A stretch of 64,000 nucleotides of DNA from Tolypothrix sp. FACHB-123 (GCF_014697075.1 NZ_JACJRE010000020.1:62001-126000); one strand, 5' to 3'; positions 1-10,131 are shown, counted from the stretch's first letter. Translations and numbers: made by a program. The notes: a model not told the origin generated them from the sequence alone.

Positions 1-1530
1 AAACCCCGCGATCCGCTTTACGCCCAGCAATGGTATCTCAACCATAATGGTGGTAATCAATTAGCAGTTGGTTCGCATATTTCTATAGAAAAAGCTTGGG
101 ATATCACTCGCGGTGTCCGTTCTGTAGTTGTCGCTGTAGTTGATGATTCTTTTGATTTGAACCATCCCGATTTTCAAGGTAGCGGTAAAATTGTCGCTCC
201 TAGAGATTTAAAAGAAAATGATTTTTTACCTTTACCTAATGAAGAGGAAACTAGCCACGGAACAGCTTGTGCGGGTATAGCTGTAGCCGAAGAAAATGGT
301 AAAGGGATCGTCGGGGTGGCTCCTGGTTGTGCTTTAATGCCAATTCGTACCACTGGGTTTTTAGATGATGAATCCATTGAAGATATCTTCAATTGGGCAA
401 TAGACAAAGGCGCTAGTGTAATTTCTTGCAGCTGGGGCGCATCGGCTGTTTATTTCCCCTTGTCTTTGCGTCAACGCGCGGCGATTACTCGCGCGGCTAC
501 AAAAGGGCGCAAGGGTAAGGGTTGTGTGGTTTTATTTGCGGCGGGAAATGCTAACCGCCCAATTGACGGGACTATTAACGAGCGCAATTGGCCGAAGAAT
601 CTACTATCAGGTAATACAGATTGGTTAAGTGGTTTTACGGTACATGCTGATGTAATGGCGATCGCGGCAAGTACTAGTTTGAATAAAAAATCAGCTTATA
701 GCAATTGGGGTAATAATATTGCTGTATGTGCGCCGAGTAACAATGCGCCACCGGGAATGTGGTTTCAGGAAACGGGGTTTATGGAAACTCAACCCGCGAT
801 CGCTACTTCTCTTTCTGGCTTAGGAATGCTGACTAGCGATCAATTAGGAGTCGCAGGTTACGATCAAGGCGATTTTACCCGCAACTTTGGCGGTACTTCT
901 GCGGCAACACCTGTAGTCGCTGGTGTGGCAGGACTCATTTTGTCAGCAAATCCTGACTTAACTGCCCAACAAGTCAGACGGATATTACAAGAAACCACAG
1001 ATAAAATTGTAGACACCGATCCTGACCCCCAATTGGGTTTTCGTAAAGGTACTTACGATAGTAACGGTCATTCCCAATGGTTTGGTTATGGCAAAGTGAA
1101 TGCAGCTAAAGCCGTGCAACTAGCACAGCAAATGCGAACGGGGATATCAACTCCAAGCAAGCAAATTCAGGGCAGAAATAATAGCCCCCTAGGGATTCCC
1201 GATAATAATCGTCAGGGAATCAAAAGCGCGATCGCTATTTCCGAAGCCAGTATCATCCAAGATATTCAAGTAACAGTTAATATCACCCACGATTTTTTAG
1301 GTGATTTAGAAATTTATTTAATTGCACCCAATAATCAACAAGTTTTGTTACAAAATCGCACCTTAGGGCGACGGACTACTTTACAAACAACATACACAAT
1401 GCGATCGCAACCAACCCTCAAACAACTGCTTTCTTCCTCAACTAAAGGACGTTGGCAACTGTGGCTAGTTGATTACGTACCCCAGGATGTTGGTCAATTG
1501 AATAGTTGGGAACTCAGTTTGAGTGTTTAA
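1..1530 (+). CDS. prcA: Subtilisin-like (S8) calcium-dependent protease with P domain, 5' partial
   Basis: The reading frame is open from the first base, so the N-terminus lies left of the window; 509 residues are visible. The S8 catalytic triad is complete: Asp48 in VAVVDDSFD, His86 in SHGTACAG and Ser300 in GGTSAATP (numbered from the window start), with FAAGN at the expected oxyanion site. The last ~110 residues form a beta-rich P/proprotein-convertase domain ending in WELSLSV, as in kexins. This architecture matches the cyanobacterial calcium-dependent protease PrcA, which degrades proteins in a Ca2+-dependent manner. The symbol rests on overall resemblance, not on alignment. An internal TTG at 157 is not the start, because the frame continues upstream through the catalytic Asp region. 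Confidence 0.85.
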   Translation, partial: KPRDPLYAQQWYLNHNGGNQLAVGSHISIEKAWDITRGVRSVVVAVVDDSFDLNHPDFQGSGKIVAPRDLKENDFLPLPNEEETSHGTACAGIAVAEENGKGIVGVAPGCALMPIRTTGFLDDESIEDIFNWAIDKGASVISCSWGASAVYFPLSLRQRAAITRAATKGRKGKGCVVLFAAGNANRPIDGTINERNWPKNLLSGNTDWLSGFTVHADVMAIAASTSLNKKSAYSNWGNNIAVCAPSNNAPPGMWFQETGFMETQPAIATSLSGLGMLTSDQLGVAGYDQGDFTRNFGGTSAATPVVAGVAGLILSANPDLTAQQVRRILQETTDKIVDTDPDPQLGFRKGTYDSNGHSQWFGYGKVNAAKAVQLAQQMRTGISTPSKQIQGRNNSPLGIPDNNRQGIKSAIAISEASIIQDIQVTVNITHDFLGDLEIYLIAPNNQQVLLQNRTLGRRTTLQTTYTMRSQPTLKQLLSSSTKGRWQLWLVDYVPQDVGQLNSWELSLSV

Positions 1531-1531
1531 T

Positions 1532-1670
1532 TATTGGGCATTGGGCATTGGGCATTGGGCACTTGTACTGAGCGAAGTCGTACCCTACGGGAAGCAAGCT
1601 ACGCGGAGCGTCTCGCAGAGAAGTATTGGACATTGATATTTTTTACAACTGACAACTGACAACTGACTAA
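1532..1670. repeat. Short tandem repeats flanking a palindromic repeat
   Basis: Four adjacent copies of a TTGGGCA-like heptamer follow the protease stop. Next comes a GC-rich segment containing GCGGAGCGTCTCGCAGAGAAG, and then three ACTGACA-type heptamers just before the plsC stop. A very similar GCGTCTCGCAGAGAAG segment occurs at about 53066-53081. These are typical intergenic short-sequence repeats of filamentous cyanobacteria and show no coding potential. Confidence 0.7.
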
Positions 1671-1671
1671 A

Positions 1672-2451
1672 TTAAGAATTAGGCATTTGTGCAAATGTAT
1701 GATTAGCAATTTCTGTTTCTGCGTGGCTGAGTTGTTGTAAAACTTTGGCTAGATCGCTAGTTAAGCATTTAGCATTTTGTTTGAGAGAACCATGATTGTA
1801 ATCTGCAACTTTGATGGATGAACCGATGTGAATTATGACATCAGTACCCCAGTTGGGATAACTTTGGCTGTAATTGATACTAATAGGGATAATCTTAACT
1901 CCTAAATCTGGCTGGCTAGATTCTGCACTTAAAGCTAAACGTGCGATTCCTGGCTTTAAGGGGTGAACTTCGCCATCACGGTAAATTCCACCTTCGGGGA
2001 AAATCACTAAGGTTTTTCTCTGCTGAAGCAGATCGACACCATGCCGTAAGGTCGTAATTGACGGATGTTTAGGATCTACAGGAAAGCCTCCTAAGCGCCG
2101 GACAAACCAACCCTGCAATCCTTTGCATTCGCTACTGGTGACCATAAATCGCAAGTCTTTTTTTCTATTACAAGCGATCGCAGCATAAGGTACAAGCAAT
2201 GCATCCCAACGCGCACGGTGGGTAGGTGCGAGAATTATCGGCCCGGATTCAGGAATATTTTCTTGACCAAGAATTTGAATATGCCCAAAGAATGACGGTA
2301 TCAGAAAGTACCGTCCTAATAGATACGCCACAGGCGCTAACCAAGAAGAAACCCGTGAAGTCTTAGCGGTAGTATTAGCCACCTGGGTGTGGGCGCGAGT
2401 ATTTGCGAGTTTTTGCTCAGAGGTAGGAGTAGCAGGGTAAATGTCCATCAT
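1672..2451 (-). CDS. plsC: 1-acylglycerol-3-phosphate acyltransferase (PlsC family)
   Basis: A 259-residue glycerolipid acyltransferase. It carries the catalytic HX4D motif (THRARWD), the substrate-binding FPEGGIYRDG block and the downstream PLKPGIARLA block, all in normal order and spacing. The family transfers an acyl group to lysophosphatidic acid to make phosphatidic acid at the membrane. A hydrophobic stretch before the HX4D motif (about residues 38-57) would anchor it. The first ~35 residues are polar, Thr/Ser-rich and poorly conserved-looking, so a shorter start is possible. Two adjacent ATGs sit at the start. The exact acyl and acceptor specificity cannot be read from sequence; cyanobacteria often have several PlsC paralogues. 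Confidence 0.85.
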   Translation of the reverse strand: MMDIYPATPTSEQKLANTRAHTQVANTTAKTSRVSSWLAPVAYLLGRYFLIPSFFGHIQILGQENIPESGPIILAPTHRARWDALLVPYAAIACNRKKDLRFMVTSSECKGLQGWFVRRLGGFPVDPKHPSITTLRHGVDLLQQRKTLVIFPEGGIYRDGEVHPLKPGIARLALSAESSQPDLGVKIIPISINYSQSYPNWGTDVIIHIGSSIKVADYNHGSLKQNAKCLTSDLAKVLQQLSHAETEIANHTFAQMPNS

Positions 2452-2562
2452 GCTGGTAACTGCCGATTGCCTGGTAAAATGTGACGAAATCTTGATTAGT
2501 TACACCGTAAATTCTCTTTCATAACTTGTGTCGTACCTATTGGACAGTTTCGTCTCTGTCTG

Positions 2563-3048
2563 CTAATTTCGCTTATGACGTTTGGTAGCAAACCAAGCTT
2601 GCAATTGCTGACGACAAGCAGACTCTAAAACACCTCCAATGACTTTGAGGCGGTGATTAGAGGCTGCACTGTCGGGGATGTTGGTAACAGTACGAATTGC
2701 ACCAGTTTTGGTATCGTCTACTCCATACACCAGCAATCCCACACGGGCGTGTATAATGGCACCTGCACACATTGGGCAAGGTTCCAAAGTTACGTAAAGT
2801 GTGCATTGATTGAGATGCCAATTTTGTAAATTCTTCGCAGCTGCCCTCAAGGCAATAATTTCTGCGTGCGCGGTAGGGTCTTTGTCTCGTTCTTTGCGGT
2901 TTTCACCTTCTGCAAGCAAATTGCCCGCAGCATCAATGATCACTGCACCTACAGGTACTTCCCCGGCTTCACCGGTTGCTTGTGCTAATTCTAAGGCACG
3001 ACTCATCCATTGTCGGTGGACAAGATATTCTGGGTATTCAATTAACAT
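2563..3048 (-). CDS. tadA: tRNA-specific adenosine deaminase TadA
   Basis: 161 residues with the full cytidine/deoxycytidylate deaminase zinc site: His61-Ala-Glu63 (HAE) and PCPMC with Cys91 and Cys94. TadA converts A34 to inosine in the tRNA-Arg(ACG) anticodon and is normally essential. Length and motif spacing are standard for TadA rather than for a free-nucleoside deaminase. The ATG start at 3048 gives a normal N-terminus (MLIEYPEYLVHRQWMSRALE). It is transcribed in the same direction as plsC downstream (111-bp gap) and grxC upstream (188-bp gap), so co-transcription is possible but not shown. Confidence 0.92.
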   Translation of the reverse strand: MLIEYPEYLVHRQWMSRALELAQATGEAGEVPVGAVIIDAAGNLLAEGENRKERDKDPTAHAEIIALRAAAKNLQNWHLNQCTLYVTLEPCPMCAGAIIHARVGLLVYGVDDTKTGAIRTVTNIPDSAASNHRLKVIGGVLESACRQQLQAWFATKRHKRN

Positions 3049-3236
3049 GAGATTATTGCTAATTATTCTCTATAACCCAAAGATCAGCATGATTAATAGT
3101 CACTGAAGTGACTTTGATAGCCCTCAAGAGTTGCTAAGGGTTAGCATGACAAAGCCCATCTTAGCGGGCTAATTTGATGTTTATTTGCTGTTCTAACTGG
3201 GAGTATTCAAATAGCCTGGAGGCGAAACTTTTGAAT

Positions 3237-3551
3237 TTAAACGGCTTTTTGCGCTAATAGTGGATCGAGATGACCTTGAGTATCCAATTGATAAAGGTCA
3301 TCACAGCCACCAACATGTTGATTATTAATAAAAATTTGGGGAACTGTGCGGCGTCCGTTAGCTCTTTGTGCCATTTTGGCTCTAGCAGTTTCGTCACCGT
3401 CTATTTTGTATTCTTGGAATTGAACACCTTTCCACCAAAGTAGCATTTTAGCGCGGATACAGTAAGGGCAAGTTTGCCAAGTGTAGATTTCAACGTTAGC
3501 TTTAACTCGCTCTGGATGACGGTTGAATAAAGGATTGAGAAAATTTAGCAT
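3237..3551 (-). CDS. grxC: Glutaredoxin, dithiol CPYC type
   Basis: 104 residues with a thioredoxin fold. The active site is Cys28-Pro-Tyr-Cys31, the cis-Pro region is RTVPQIFIN, and the glutathione-binding GGCDDLYQLD follows. It uses glutathione to reduce protein disulfides and mixed disulfides. Compared with the minimal ~85-residue cyanobacterial GrxC it has a short N-terminal extension of about 18 residues (MLNFLNPLFNRHPERVKAN), so an internal start cannot be excluded, although no better start codon is obvious. Confidence 0.9.
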   Translation of the reverse strand: MLNFLNPLFNRHPERVKANVEIYTWQTCPYCIRAKMLLWWKGVQFQEYKIDGDETARAKMAQRANGRRTVPQIFINNQHVGGCDDLYQLDTQGHLDPLLAQKAV

Positions 3552-3806
3552 ATTTGCATATTATCGCTTTTTACGAATTTTCTCTAGCTTAAGTTATTTG
3601 TCACAGGTAATTTTTCATCACCTGGAGAGCATAACCCAATTTGCCAAGGTTTTGAGATGATTATCGCTCGATAAATAATCAGTGAATGCCTACATTAGTG
3701 CTGATATAATTAAAACTTGCATACCAATTAAGCACCAATTTGGATGTGTTTTGCAATACAGAGTTTTCCCAGTAAAAAGGCTACTTATACTTGACCTGAA
3801 TCGCAC

Positions 3807-5786
3807 TTATACTTGGTTTACTGAAGCCATAGTCTGAACTTTGATCGGAATTTCAATGACAAACTTTGTACCTTTGCCTAGTGCAGAGTCACAACGAATC
3901 TTACCGCCATGCTTCTGAGTCACAATTTGATAGCTCATAAATAAACCTAACCCAGTACCTTTGCCAACAGGTTTGGTGGTAAAGAAAGGATCGAATATGT
4001 TAGAACAAATCTCTTGAGCAATCCCAGTACCATTGTCAGAAATCGTAATCATTACTTGGTTTATATCTATTTGACAAGTATGAATACAGATGGCATCAAT
4101 TTTAGCTGAAACTTCTGTAGCTAAATGCCCCTGATGAGATTCTTCTAATGCATCAATAGCATTACTTAAAATATTGAGAAACACTTGGTTGAGGGAGCCA
4201 GCATCACATTCAACTAGTGGTAACTGACCATAATCTTTAATTATCTGGATTTGTGGGCGAGTTGCTGTGGCTTGCAATCGGTGTTGCAGAATTACTAAGG
4301 TACTATCAATTCCTTGATGAATGTCTACCGCTTTCCATTCTGTTTCATCTAAACGAGAGAAGTTCCTTAATGATAAGACTATAGTGAGAATGCGCTCGGT
4401 ACCCATACTCATGGAGTTAAGAATTTTCTTCACATCTGACTGTAAAAATTCAAGGTCAAGTTGCTCCAATTTTGCACGCAAGGCTTGAGGTGGATTTGGA
4501 TAATATTGTTGATAAGTTTGTAATGCTGTGAGTAAATCGTGGATATACTCAGAAAGGTGAATTAAGTTGCCATGAATAAAATTGACTGGGTTATTGATTT
4601 CATGGGCAACTCCTGCGACCATCTGTCCTAATGCTGACATTTTTTCACTATGAAGCATCTGTAATTGAGTCTTTTTCAGTGTTTTTAGAGTTTGCTTCAA
4701 AGTTGTATTCTTTTCATTCAATTCTTCGGTTCGCTGTTGTACTCGCACTTCTAAAGTTTCATTAGTTCTGGCTAATTCGGCAAAGGCTAAACGCAACTTA
4801 GTTTCTGCTTGTGCTCGTTCTGCAATTGTTGCTGTTAGTACAAGAATAGTAAGTGTAATCACAGCAATAAATAATTGCAATTGCAACAAAGATTGATTGA
4901 GATCCTGAGTTACAAACCCACCTTTACCATTAACAGTAGCAATGACAGCGATCGCTGCCACAATAAAAGTTAATAAGGTTGCACCCAGTTGTCCCAGTCG
5001 AAAAGCAGACCAAATTAACATAGGAATCAACATATACTCCAGGTGATATCCTTGAGCAAAAGCAATGTCACCAATGAATATTACCAACCCCATGAGGAAA
5101 ATTGGCTCTACGACAACAAAGCAGAATTTTAAACGATGAGGAAAATGTTCAAAATTTTCTGATGTTGAAGTGAGTGGTAACCATTGCCAAATTTGGGGAT
5201 TTTTTTGCCTGAATTGCTGCCAACTCAGCAAAATTGGCGTAACTATTACAATTCCCGAAACGTTAGAAATCCACCAGGTTAACCAAACTTTACCATAGGC
5301 TATCCAGGGAACTTTACCACTCAACACTAAGCAAGCGACGCCAACAGTTGCATTGATTGTCGGCCCCACCATGCCAGTTAAAATTAAAAATTTGAATACA
5401 TCGGTGACACGTTCTAAGGGATATCGCAAATTGATAGCTTTTCGTAGCAGTAAGGCACCGAATAAAGTCCCAAGGGTGGTGCCGATGGCAATTAACAGAA
5501 CCGGTACTGAGGAAGTCACTAGGGATAAGAAACTGGTTGGATCTCTAAATGCCCAAAAGTTGGCGAAAAATGAACCCAACAACACACCGTAGCCCATCCA
5601 ATTGCCAAACAACAAAACAGCCCCAGTCGCAATTCCATCGGGAGGCCAAACTGGAGTCACATCCTGAGGTGTGGAAGCTAGATAACGGGATATTTCCGCC
5701 ATTCCATAGTAGGCGATCGCTAAAACAATGATGCATCCAATTTGCTTGAGCCTCTGAGGAAATATAGGGGATCTTTGTTGAATCAT
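3807..5786 (-). CDS. MASE1-domain sensor histidine kinase
   Basis: 659 residues. The N-terminal ~320 residues are a multi-pass membrane sensor of the MASE1 type (start LAIAYYGMAEISRYLAS, then PVWPPDGIATGAVLLFG). A coiled coil follows (about 330-385, ERAQAETKLRLAF to LQMLHSEKMS). The kinase core has the phosphoacceptor His395 in VAHEINNPVN, the N box, DNGTGIA, and a GTGLGLFMS G2 box. There is no receiver domain, so the partner regulator must be encoded elsewhere; none is adjacent. The ligand of MASE1 domains is generally unknown. Adjacent genes are more than 250 bp away on both sides, so it is probably monocistronic. Confidence 0.88.
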   Translation of the reverse strand: MIQQRSPIFPQRLKQIGCIIVLAIAYYGMAEISRYLASTPQDVTPVWPPDGIATGAVLLFGNWMGYGVLLGSFFANFWAFRDPTSFLSLVTSSVPVLLIAIGTTLGTLFGALLLRKAINLRYPLERVTDVFKFLILTGMVGPTINATVGVACLVLSGKVPWIAYGKVWLTWWISNVSGIVIVTPILLSWQQFRQKNPQIWQWLPLTSTSENFEHFPHRLKFCFVVVEPIFLMGLVIFIGDIAFAQGYHLEYMLIPMLIWSAFRLGQLGATLLTFIVAAIAVIATVNGKGGFVTQDLNQSLLQLQLFIAVITLTILVLTATIAERAQAETKLRLAFAELARTNETLEVRVQQRTEELNEKNTTLKQTLKTLKKTQLQMLHSEKMSALGQMVAGVAHEINNPVNFIHGNLIHLSEYIHDLLTALQTYQQYYPNPPQALRAKLEQLDLEFLQSDVKKILNSMSMGTERILTIVLSLRNFSRLDETEWKAVDIHQGIDSTLVILQHRLQATATRPQIQIIKDYGQLPLVECDAGSLNQVFLNILSNAIDALEESHQGHLATEVSAKIDAICIHTCQIDINQVMITISDNGTGIAQEICSNIFDPFFTTKPVGKGTGLGLFMSYQIVTQKHGGKIRCDSALGKGTKFVIEIPIKVQTMASVNQV

Positions 5787-6077
5787 CCGTTTTGTGGCTG
5801 CTTCATCTTAACTTTGTTTTCTCAACATAGAATGCCCTTTTCTGTAAAAATAAGAACATTAAACAGCTATGAAAGTAGTTAAGAAAGAGTTTGAAAGCAA
5901 CCGAACTAAAGCGCTTCACTATCCATTAATGCCTTATTTTGTATGCAAAATAGCATATTATTCGTCTATTTGCGTAAGGTAGTAAAGACACTGATTTTTT
6001 TTGGATACATAAAAATTCAATATTGCAGTATTAATGCTTAACTCGATAGCAATGGCATTAACTCAATCGAGAATTAT

Positions 6078-6650
6078 TCAGCGCATAGGGGTGGGAACCC
6101 ACTTTTGGAAAGTTTCGAGATGATTCCAATAGGCTAAATAACCAGTAAATGCCCAAATCAATGCCGCTATAATTAACACTGCTACGCCAATTAACCGCCA
6201 AGTGCGGTTTGTTTTCCAATAGAGAGTTGGTGCAGCACATACGCCACTCAAACCAGTGAGAATAAAGCCGATTCCCGACATTAATGGTTGCTGTGTCATC
6301 CCTAAGTTGATGATGCGAATACCAATAACAATTGCAACTAAACCAGCGAAGAAAGCGTAAATTGCTACTGTGACTAAATCCCAACCTAAAGAAAGAGCGA
6401 TCGCACTACTAATAAACAAAATGCCAAATAAAACGGTCGTTTCCCCAAAAGCAATGTTAAAACTACCCCTAATGGGCCAAGTAAAAGTCATGTGTAAGCC
6501 AGTTGTCAATGCGATCGCCCCTGTAATCCCAAAACCAGGAACCCAGCGTTTCTGGCGATCACTATCTATCCCGCGATATACGTAATCTGCTAGTAAAAAT
6601 AAACCAGCTACCATATTGATTAACATTAGGGTGATGTAGTCAATAAACAC
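6078..6650 (-). CDS. DUF981 family integral membrane protein
   Basis: 190 residues with about six to seven hydrophobic segments, starting with IDYITLMLINMVAGLFLLADYVY and ending with a short polar tail (ETFQKWVPTPMR). The GITGAIALTTGLHMTFTWPI segment and overall plan match the DUF981 family of predicted inner-membrane proteins, whose function is not known. An overlapping minus-strand frame (6058-6384) has no transmembrane pattern or family match and was rejected. The gene stands alone between the MASE1 kinase and the divergent glpX. Confidence 0.75.
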   Translation of the reverse strand: MFIDYITLMLINMVAGLFLLADYVYRGIDSDRQKRWVPGFGITGAIALTTGLHMTFTWPIRGSFNIAFGETTVLFGILFISSAIALSLGWDLVTVAIYAFFAGLVAIVIGIRIINLGMTQQPLMSGIGFILTGLSGVCAAPTLYWKTNRTWRLIGVAVLIIAALIWAFTGYLAYWNHLETFQKWVPTPMR

Positions 6651-7013
6651 GTTTTACCTCTCAATAGTTTCTAGTTTAAAAATATACTTTTGCATAATCT
6701 GAATAATTCGTATATCTAACCACAGAACTAATAGTTATATATTTTTATCTGGATTTTATTTAGCTGAGGAGGATTGAAAGCGATCGCCATCTGTTTGTTG
6801 AAAGAGAATCTTAATTAAGAATTATTCTTATTTAGAAGATAAGTACCATCCTAAAAAAAGTCATATTTATTACAAGCAAGAAATAGTAGCAGCAAAACTT
6901 AACATAGAGTCATAGCAATAGTATTTTCCACGGGTATCCGCCCTTTGGTAGACTTGAAGACTGGAATAGCTAGATAAAACGACGCTAAGTCAAGCAGTTT
7001 AGAGGGCGACTCT
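6651..7013. promoter_or_regulatory. Divergent intergenic region upstream of glpX
   Basis: 363 AT-rich bases between the divergent DUF981 gene and glpX, with one HIP1-like GCGATCGC core (6780s). It must hold both promoters, but I could not assign convincing -35/-10 boxes. No RNA gene or structured element was recognised. Confidence 0.3.
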
Positions 7014-8051
7014 GTGGAAAATACACTTGGATTAGAGATTATTGAGGTAGTAGAACAAGCCGCGATCGCATCCGCAAAGTGGATGGGTAAAGGCGAAAAG
7101 AACACTGCTGACCAAGTGGCAGTGGAAGCAATGCGCGAACGCATGAATAAAATTTATATGCGCGGTCGCATTGTCATTGGTGAAGGTGAACGCGATGACG
7201 CCCCTATGTTATATATTGGGGAAGAGGTGGGTATCTGCTCCCGTCCAGATGCTAAGGACTTCTGTAACCCAGACGAGTTAATCGAAATTGATATCGCCGT
7301 TGACCCTTGTGAAGGTACGAACTTGGTAGCATACGGACAACCAGGCTCGATGGCTGTACTAGCAATTTCGGAAAAAGGTGGCTTATTTGCTGCGCCTGAC
7401 TTCTACATGAAGAAGTTAGCAGCGCCTCCAGCAGCTAAAGGCAAGGTAGACATCAACAAATCAGCAACAGAAAACCTCAAAATTCTCTCCGAGTGTCTAG
7501 ATCGCGCTATTGAAGAACTTGTGGTAGTCGTGATGAAGCGCGAACGCCACAACGATTTAATTAAGGAAATCCGCGACGCTGGAGCGAGAGTACAACTGAT
7601 TTCTGATGGTGATGTGGGTGCAGCTATCTCCTGTGGTTTTGCTGGAACCAACATCCACGCCCTGATGGGTATCGGTGCTGCGCCTGAAGGTGTAATTTCC
7701 GCCGCCGCTATGCGTGCTTTAGGTGGACATTTCCAAGGTCAGCTCATTTATGACCCCGCTATCGTCAAAACAGGGTTAATTGGCGAAAGCAAAGAAGCTA
7801 ACTTGGAGCGTCTGAGGTCAATGAACATCAATGACCCCGATAAGGTTTATGATGCTCATGAACTCGCATCTGGTGAAACCGTGCTGTTCGCCGCTTGCGG
7901 TATTACCAGTGGTAATCTCATGCAAGGTGTACGCTTCTTCAAAGGTGGAGCCAGAACTCAAAGTCTAGTTATTTCTAACCAATCGAACACCGCTCGCTTT
8001 GTGGATACCATTCACATGTTCGATAGTCCTAAGATCGTACAATTGCACTAA
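7014..8051 (+). CDS. glpX: Class II fructose-1,6-/sedoheptulose-1,7-bisphosphatase (F/SBPase)
   Basis: 345 residues, full length for GlpX-type phosphatases. Key blocks are [12 protein letters not shown], the metal-binding DPCEGTN, and [13 protein letters not shown]. In cyanobacteria this enzyme hydrolyses both fructose-1,6-bisphosphate and sedoheptulose-1,7-bisphosphate in the Calvin cycle. The start is a GTG at 7014, giving the conserved N-terminus [18 protein letters not shown]; the preceding TTAGAGGGCG offers a weak ribosome site. hemA follows 101 bp downstream on the same strand. I recall this glpX-hemA adjacency from other Nostocales genomes. The gap carries short TACCATTT-like repeats and no clear terminator. 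Confidence 0.93.
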   Translation: MENTLGLEIIEVVEQAAIASAKWMGKGEKNTADQVAVEAMRERMNKIYMRGRIVIGEGERDDAPMLYIGEEVGICSRPDAKDFCNPDELIEIDIAVDPCEGTNLVAYGQPGSMAVLAISEKGGLFAAPDFYMKKLAAPPAAKGKVDINKSATENLKILSECLDRAIEELVVVVMKRERHNDLIKEIRDAGARVQLISDGDVGAAISCGFAGTNIHALMGIGAAPEGVISAAAMRALGGHFQGQLIYDPAIVKTGLIGESKEANLERLRSMNINDPDKVYDAHELASGETVLFAACGITSGNLMQGVRFFKGGARTQSLVISNQSNTARFVDTIHMFDSPKIVQLH

Positions 8052-8152
8052 GCAATAAACCGTGAGGAGTTAGGAGCGATATATTCTCTACCTAACTCCT
8101 CAGTTACCATTCACCACTTACCATTTACCATTTAGCAATTACCAATTAGCAG

Positions 8153-9439
8153 ATGAATATAGCAGTGGTGGGGTTAAGCCATAAAACAGCCCCAGTTGAA
8201 ATCCGGGAAAAGTTGAGCATCCCCGAACCCCAAACAGAAAGCGCGATCGCTCAATTGACTAGCTATCCCCATATTGACGAAGTTGCTATTCTGAGCACTT
8301 GTAACCGCCTAGAAATCTATATCGTTACCAGTGAAACAGAACACGGTATCCGCGAAGTAACTCAGTTTTTAGCTGAATATAGTAAATTAGCTGTAACATC
8401 TTTGCGCCAACACCTATTTATGTTGTTGCATGATGATGCTGTCATGCATGTGATGCGCGTAGCAGCAGGTTTAGATAGTTTAGTCCTAGGAGAAGGGCAA
8501 ATTCTGGCTCAAGTGAAAAATACTCACAAACTGGGTCAGCAATATAGTGGTATAAAAACAATTTTGAATCGGTTATTTAAACAAGCTTTAACGGCAGGTA
8601 AGCGAGTTCGTACTGAAACTAGCATTGGTACTGGTGCAGTTTCCATCAGTTCGGCGGCTGTAGAATTAGCGCACATGAAAGTGGAAAATTTAGCCGCTTG
8701 TCGTGTAGCGATTCTTGGAGCGGGTAAAATGTCGCGTTTGTTAGTACAGCATTTAATTTCTAAAGGTGCTGGGCAAATTAGTATTTTAAATCGCTCCCGC
8801 GATCGCGCCCTGGAATTAGCCAAACAATTCCCCGATCAACCTCTAGATATTCAACCACTCTCGGAAATGATGACAGTAATTTCCCAGAGCGATTTAGTAT
8901 TTACTAGTACTTCAGCTACAGATCCCATATTGGATCGTGCAAAATTAGAAATGGTTTTAGAGCCTAGCCAATCTCTAATGCTATTTGATATTTCCGTACC
9001 CCGTAATGTCCATTCTGACGTGAATGAGCTAGCTAACGTCCAAGCCTTCAATGTGGATGATTTGAAGGCGGTTGTGGCGCAAAATTACGAAAGTCGGCGG
9101 AAGATGGCCCAAGAAGCGGAGAAAATTCTGGATGAAGAAGTAGAAGCCTTTGATATTTGGTGGCGCAGTTTAGAAACTGTCTCCACTATTAGCTGTCTGC
9201 GGAATAAAGTCGAAACCATCCGCGAACAAGAATTGGAAAAAGCATTGTCGCGCTTAGGTTCAGAATTTGCCGAGAAACATCAAGAGGTAATCGAGGCCCT
9301 GACAAGGGGAATAGTTAACAAAATTTTACACGATCCGATGGTGCAATTGCGAGCGCAGCAGGATGTGGAAGCTAGACGGCGATGTATGCAAACTCTGCAA
9401 ATGCTATTTAACCTGGACGCAGAAGAGCAATTTAGCTAA
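8153..9439 (+). CDS. hemA: Glutamyl-tRNA reductase
   Basis: 428 residues. The N-terminal catalytic domain begins [20 protein letters not shown] and has the nucleophile Cys50 in [11 protein letters not shown] Rossmann NADPH domain ([17 protein letters not shown]) and a helical dimerisation domain at the C-terminus follow. It reduces glutamyl-tRNA(Glu) to glutamate-1-semialdehyde, the first committed step towards haem, chlorophyll and the bilins, which links it functionally to the phytochromes in this window. Length is normal. A perfect hairpin lies 232 bp past the stop. Confidence 0.95.
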   Translation: MNIAVVGLSHKTAPVEIREKLSIPEPQTESAIAQLTSYPHIDEVAILSTCNRLEIYIVTSETEHGIREVTQFLAEYSKLAVTSLRQHLFMLLHDDAVMHVMRVAAGLDSLVLGEGQILAQVKNTHKLGQQYSGIKTILNRLFKQALTAGKRVRTETSIGTGAVSISSAAVELAHMKVENLAACRVAILGAGKMSRLLVQHLISKGAGQISILNRSRDRALELAKQFPDQPLDIQPLSEMMTVISQSDLVFTSTSATDPILDRAKLEMVLEPSQSLMLFDISVPRNVHSDVNELANVQAFNVDDLKAVVAQNYESRRKMAQEAEKILDEEVEAFDIWWRSLETVSTISCLRNKVETIREQELEKALSRLGSEFAEKHQEVIEALTRGIVNKILHDPMVQLRAQQDVEARRRCMQTLQMLFNLDAEEQFS

Positions 9440-9671
9440 ATTGTTTTGGGATTTTGGATTGCTTATTTATCTAAAATCCAACCAAATACCTTTTAACAAG
9501 CCTTTATTCGCTGTAATTGGGCGATCGCTTTAATGTTTTGCAGAGAAATATTCAGGCGATCGCCTAAACTTAATCTACCAAAATTATTAAATAATTACTA
9601 GAAAAAAGACTAAATAATCTATCAAATGCTATACAGACATCAAGTTGATTAATTAAGGCCAAATATCGCTA

Positions 9672-9713
9672 ACAGCATACTTATTCCATCGGAATTAGGA
9701 ATAAGTATGCTGT
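9672..9713. terminator. Perfect 16-bp hairpin, likely bidirectional terminator
   Basis: ACAGCATACTTATTCC (9672-9687) pairs perfectly with GGAATAAGTATGCTGT (9698-9713) across a 10-base loop. The inner ATTCC/GGAAT gives an alternative tighter tip. CGCCTTTTGTT follows on the plus strand. It sits between convergent hemA and the small HTH gene, as expected for a terminator serving both. The T-run is short, so a repeat or processing site is an alternative. Confidence 0.6.
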
Positions 9714-9738
9714 CGCCTTTTGTTAGAATTACATCTGC

Positions 9739-9957
9739 TTACAACAGAGGTCTAGTTCTAACTTGATAATCCATTAAAGCGCCTTGACTAATAAACGTGC
9801 GCCCATTTCTTCTGCTGGTGGGAATGTGTCCTTTTTGCAAAGCCATATACAGAGTACTTTGGTCTACACCTAAAAATCTAGCCGCTTGCACTAAAGAAGT
9901 ACCCTGCTTGGCGCTACTTCCTCTCCATCTGTGTCTATTTGAGAATGGTCTGAACAT
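9739..9957 (-). CDS. Small excisionase-like helix-turn-helix protein
   Basis: 72 residues. Residues ~17-60 (GTSLVQAARFLGVDQSTLYMALQKGHIPTSRRNGRTFIS) have the winged-HTH pattern of the excisionase/MerR-like HTH_17 group: a short HTH, then a basic wing ending in a conserved-looking TFIS strand. Such proteins bind DNA as small regulators or recombination directionality factors. No integrase or att site is visible near it, so a free-standing regulator is more likely. It is divergent from the ArsR gene (174 bp) and could regulate it; this is inference. An overlapping plus-strand frame (9797-10078) is judged a shadow. Confidence 0.6.
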   Translation of the reverse strand: MFRPFSNRHRWRGSSAKQGTSLVQAARFLGVDQSTLYMALQKGHIPTSRRNGRTFISQGALMDYQVRTRPLL

Positions 9958-10131
9958 AGCGAAATGTAAAGAACAACTTAAGAAATCTCAACTTTGGACA
10001 GAACAAGTCGCAGAATTAACAATAATTCACAATCAAAGCAAAACACTTCCTCTGACTACTCAGAGGAGAACAACATAGCTAATTCGATTTCTTTCTAATT
10101 AGATCGGAGTCGAATTTGATTATAACAAATT

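Noticed and set aside
6058-6384. 108-residue minus ORF within the DUF981 gene
   Set aside because: Overlapping frame without membrane or family pattern; the DUF981 frame has clear transmembrane segments.
9797-10078. Plus-strand 93-residue ORF
   Set aside because: It is antisense to the HTH gene, has no recognisable domain, and its composition is that of a shadow frame.
9739-10131. Integrated element or prophage edge at the excisionase-like gene
   Set aside because: No integrase, att repeats or tRNA are visible nearby.
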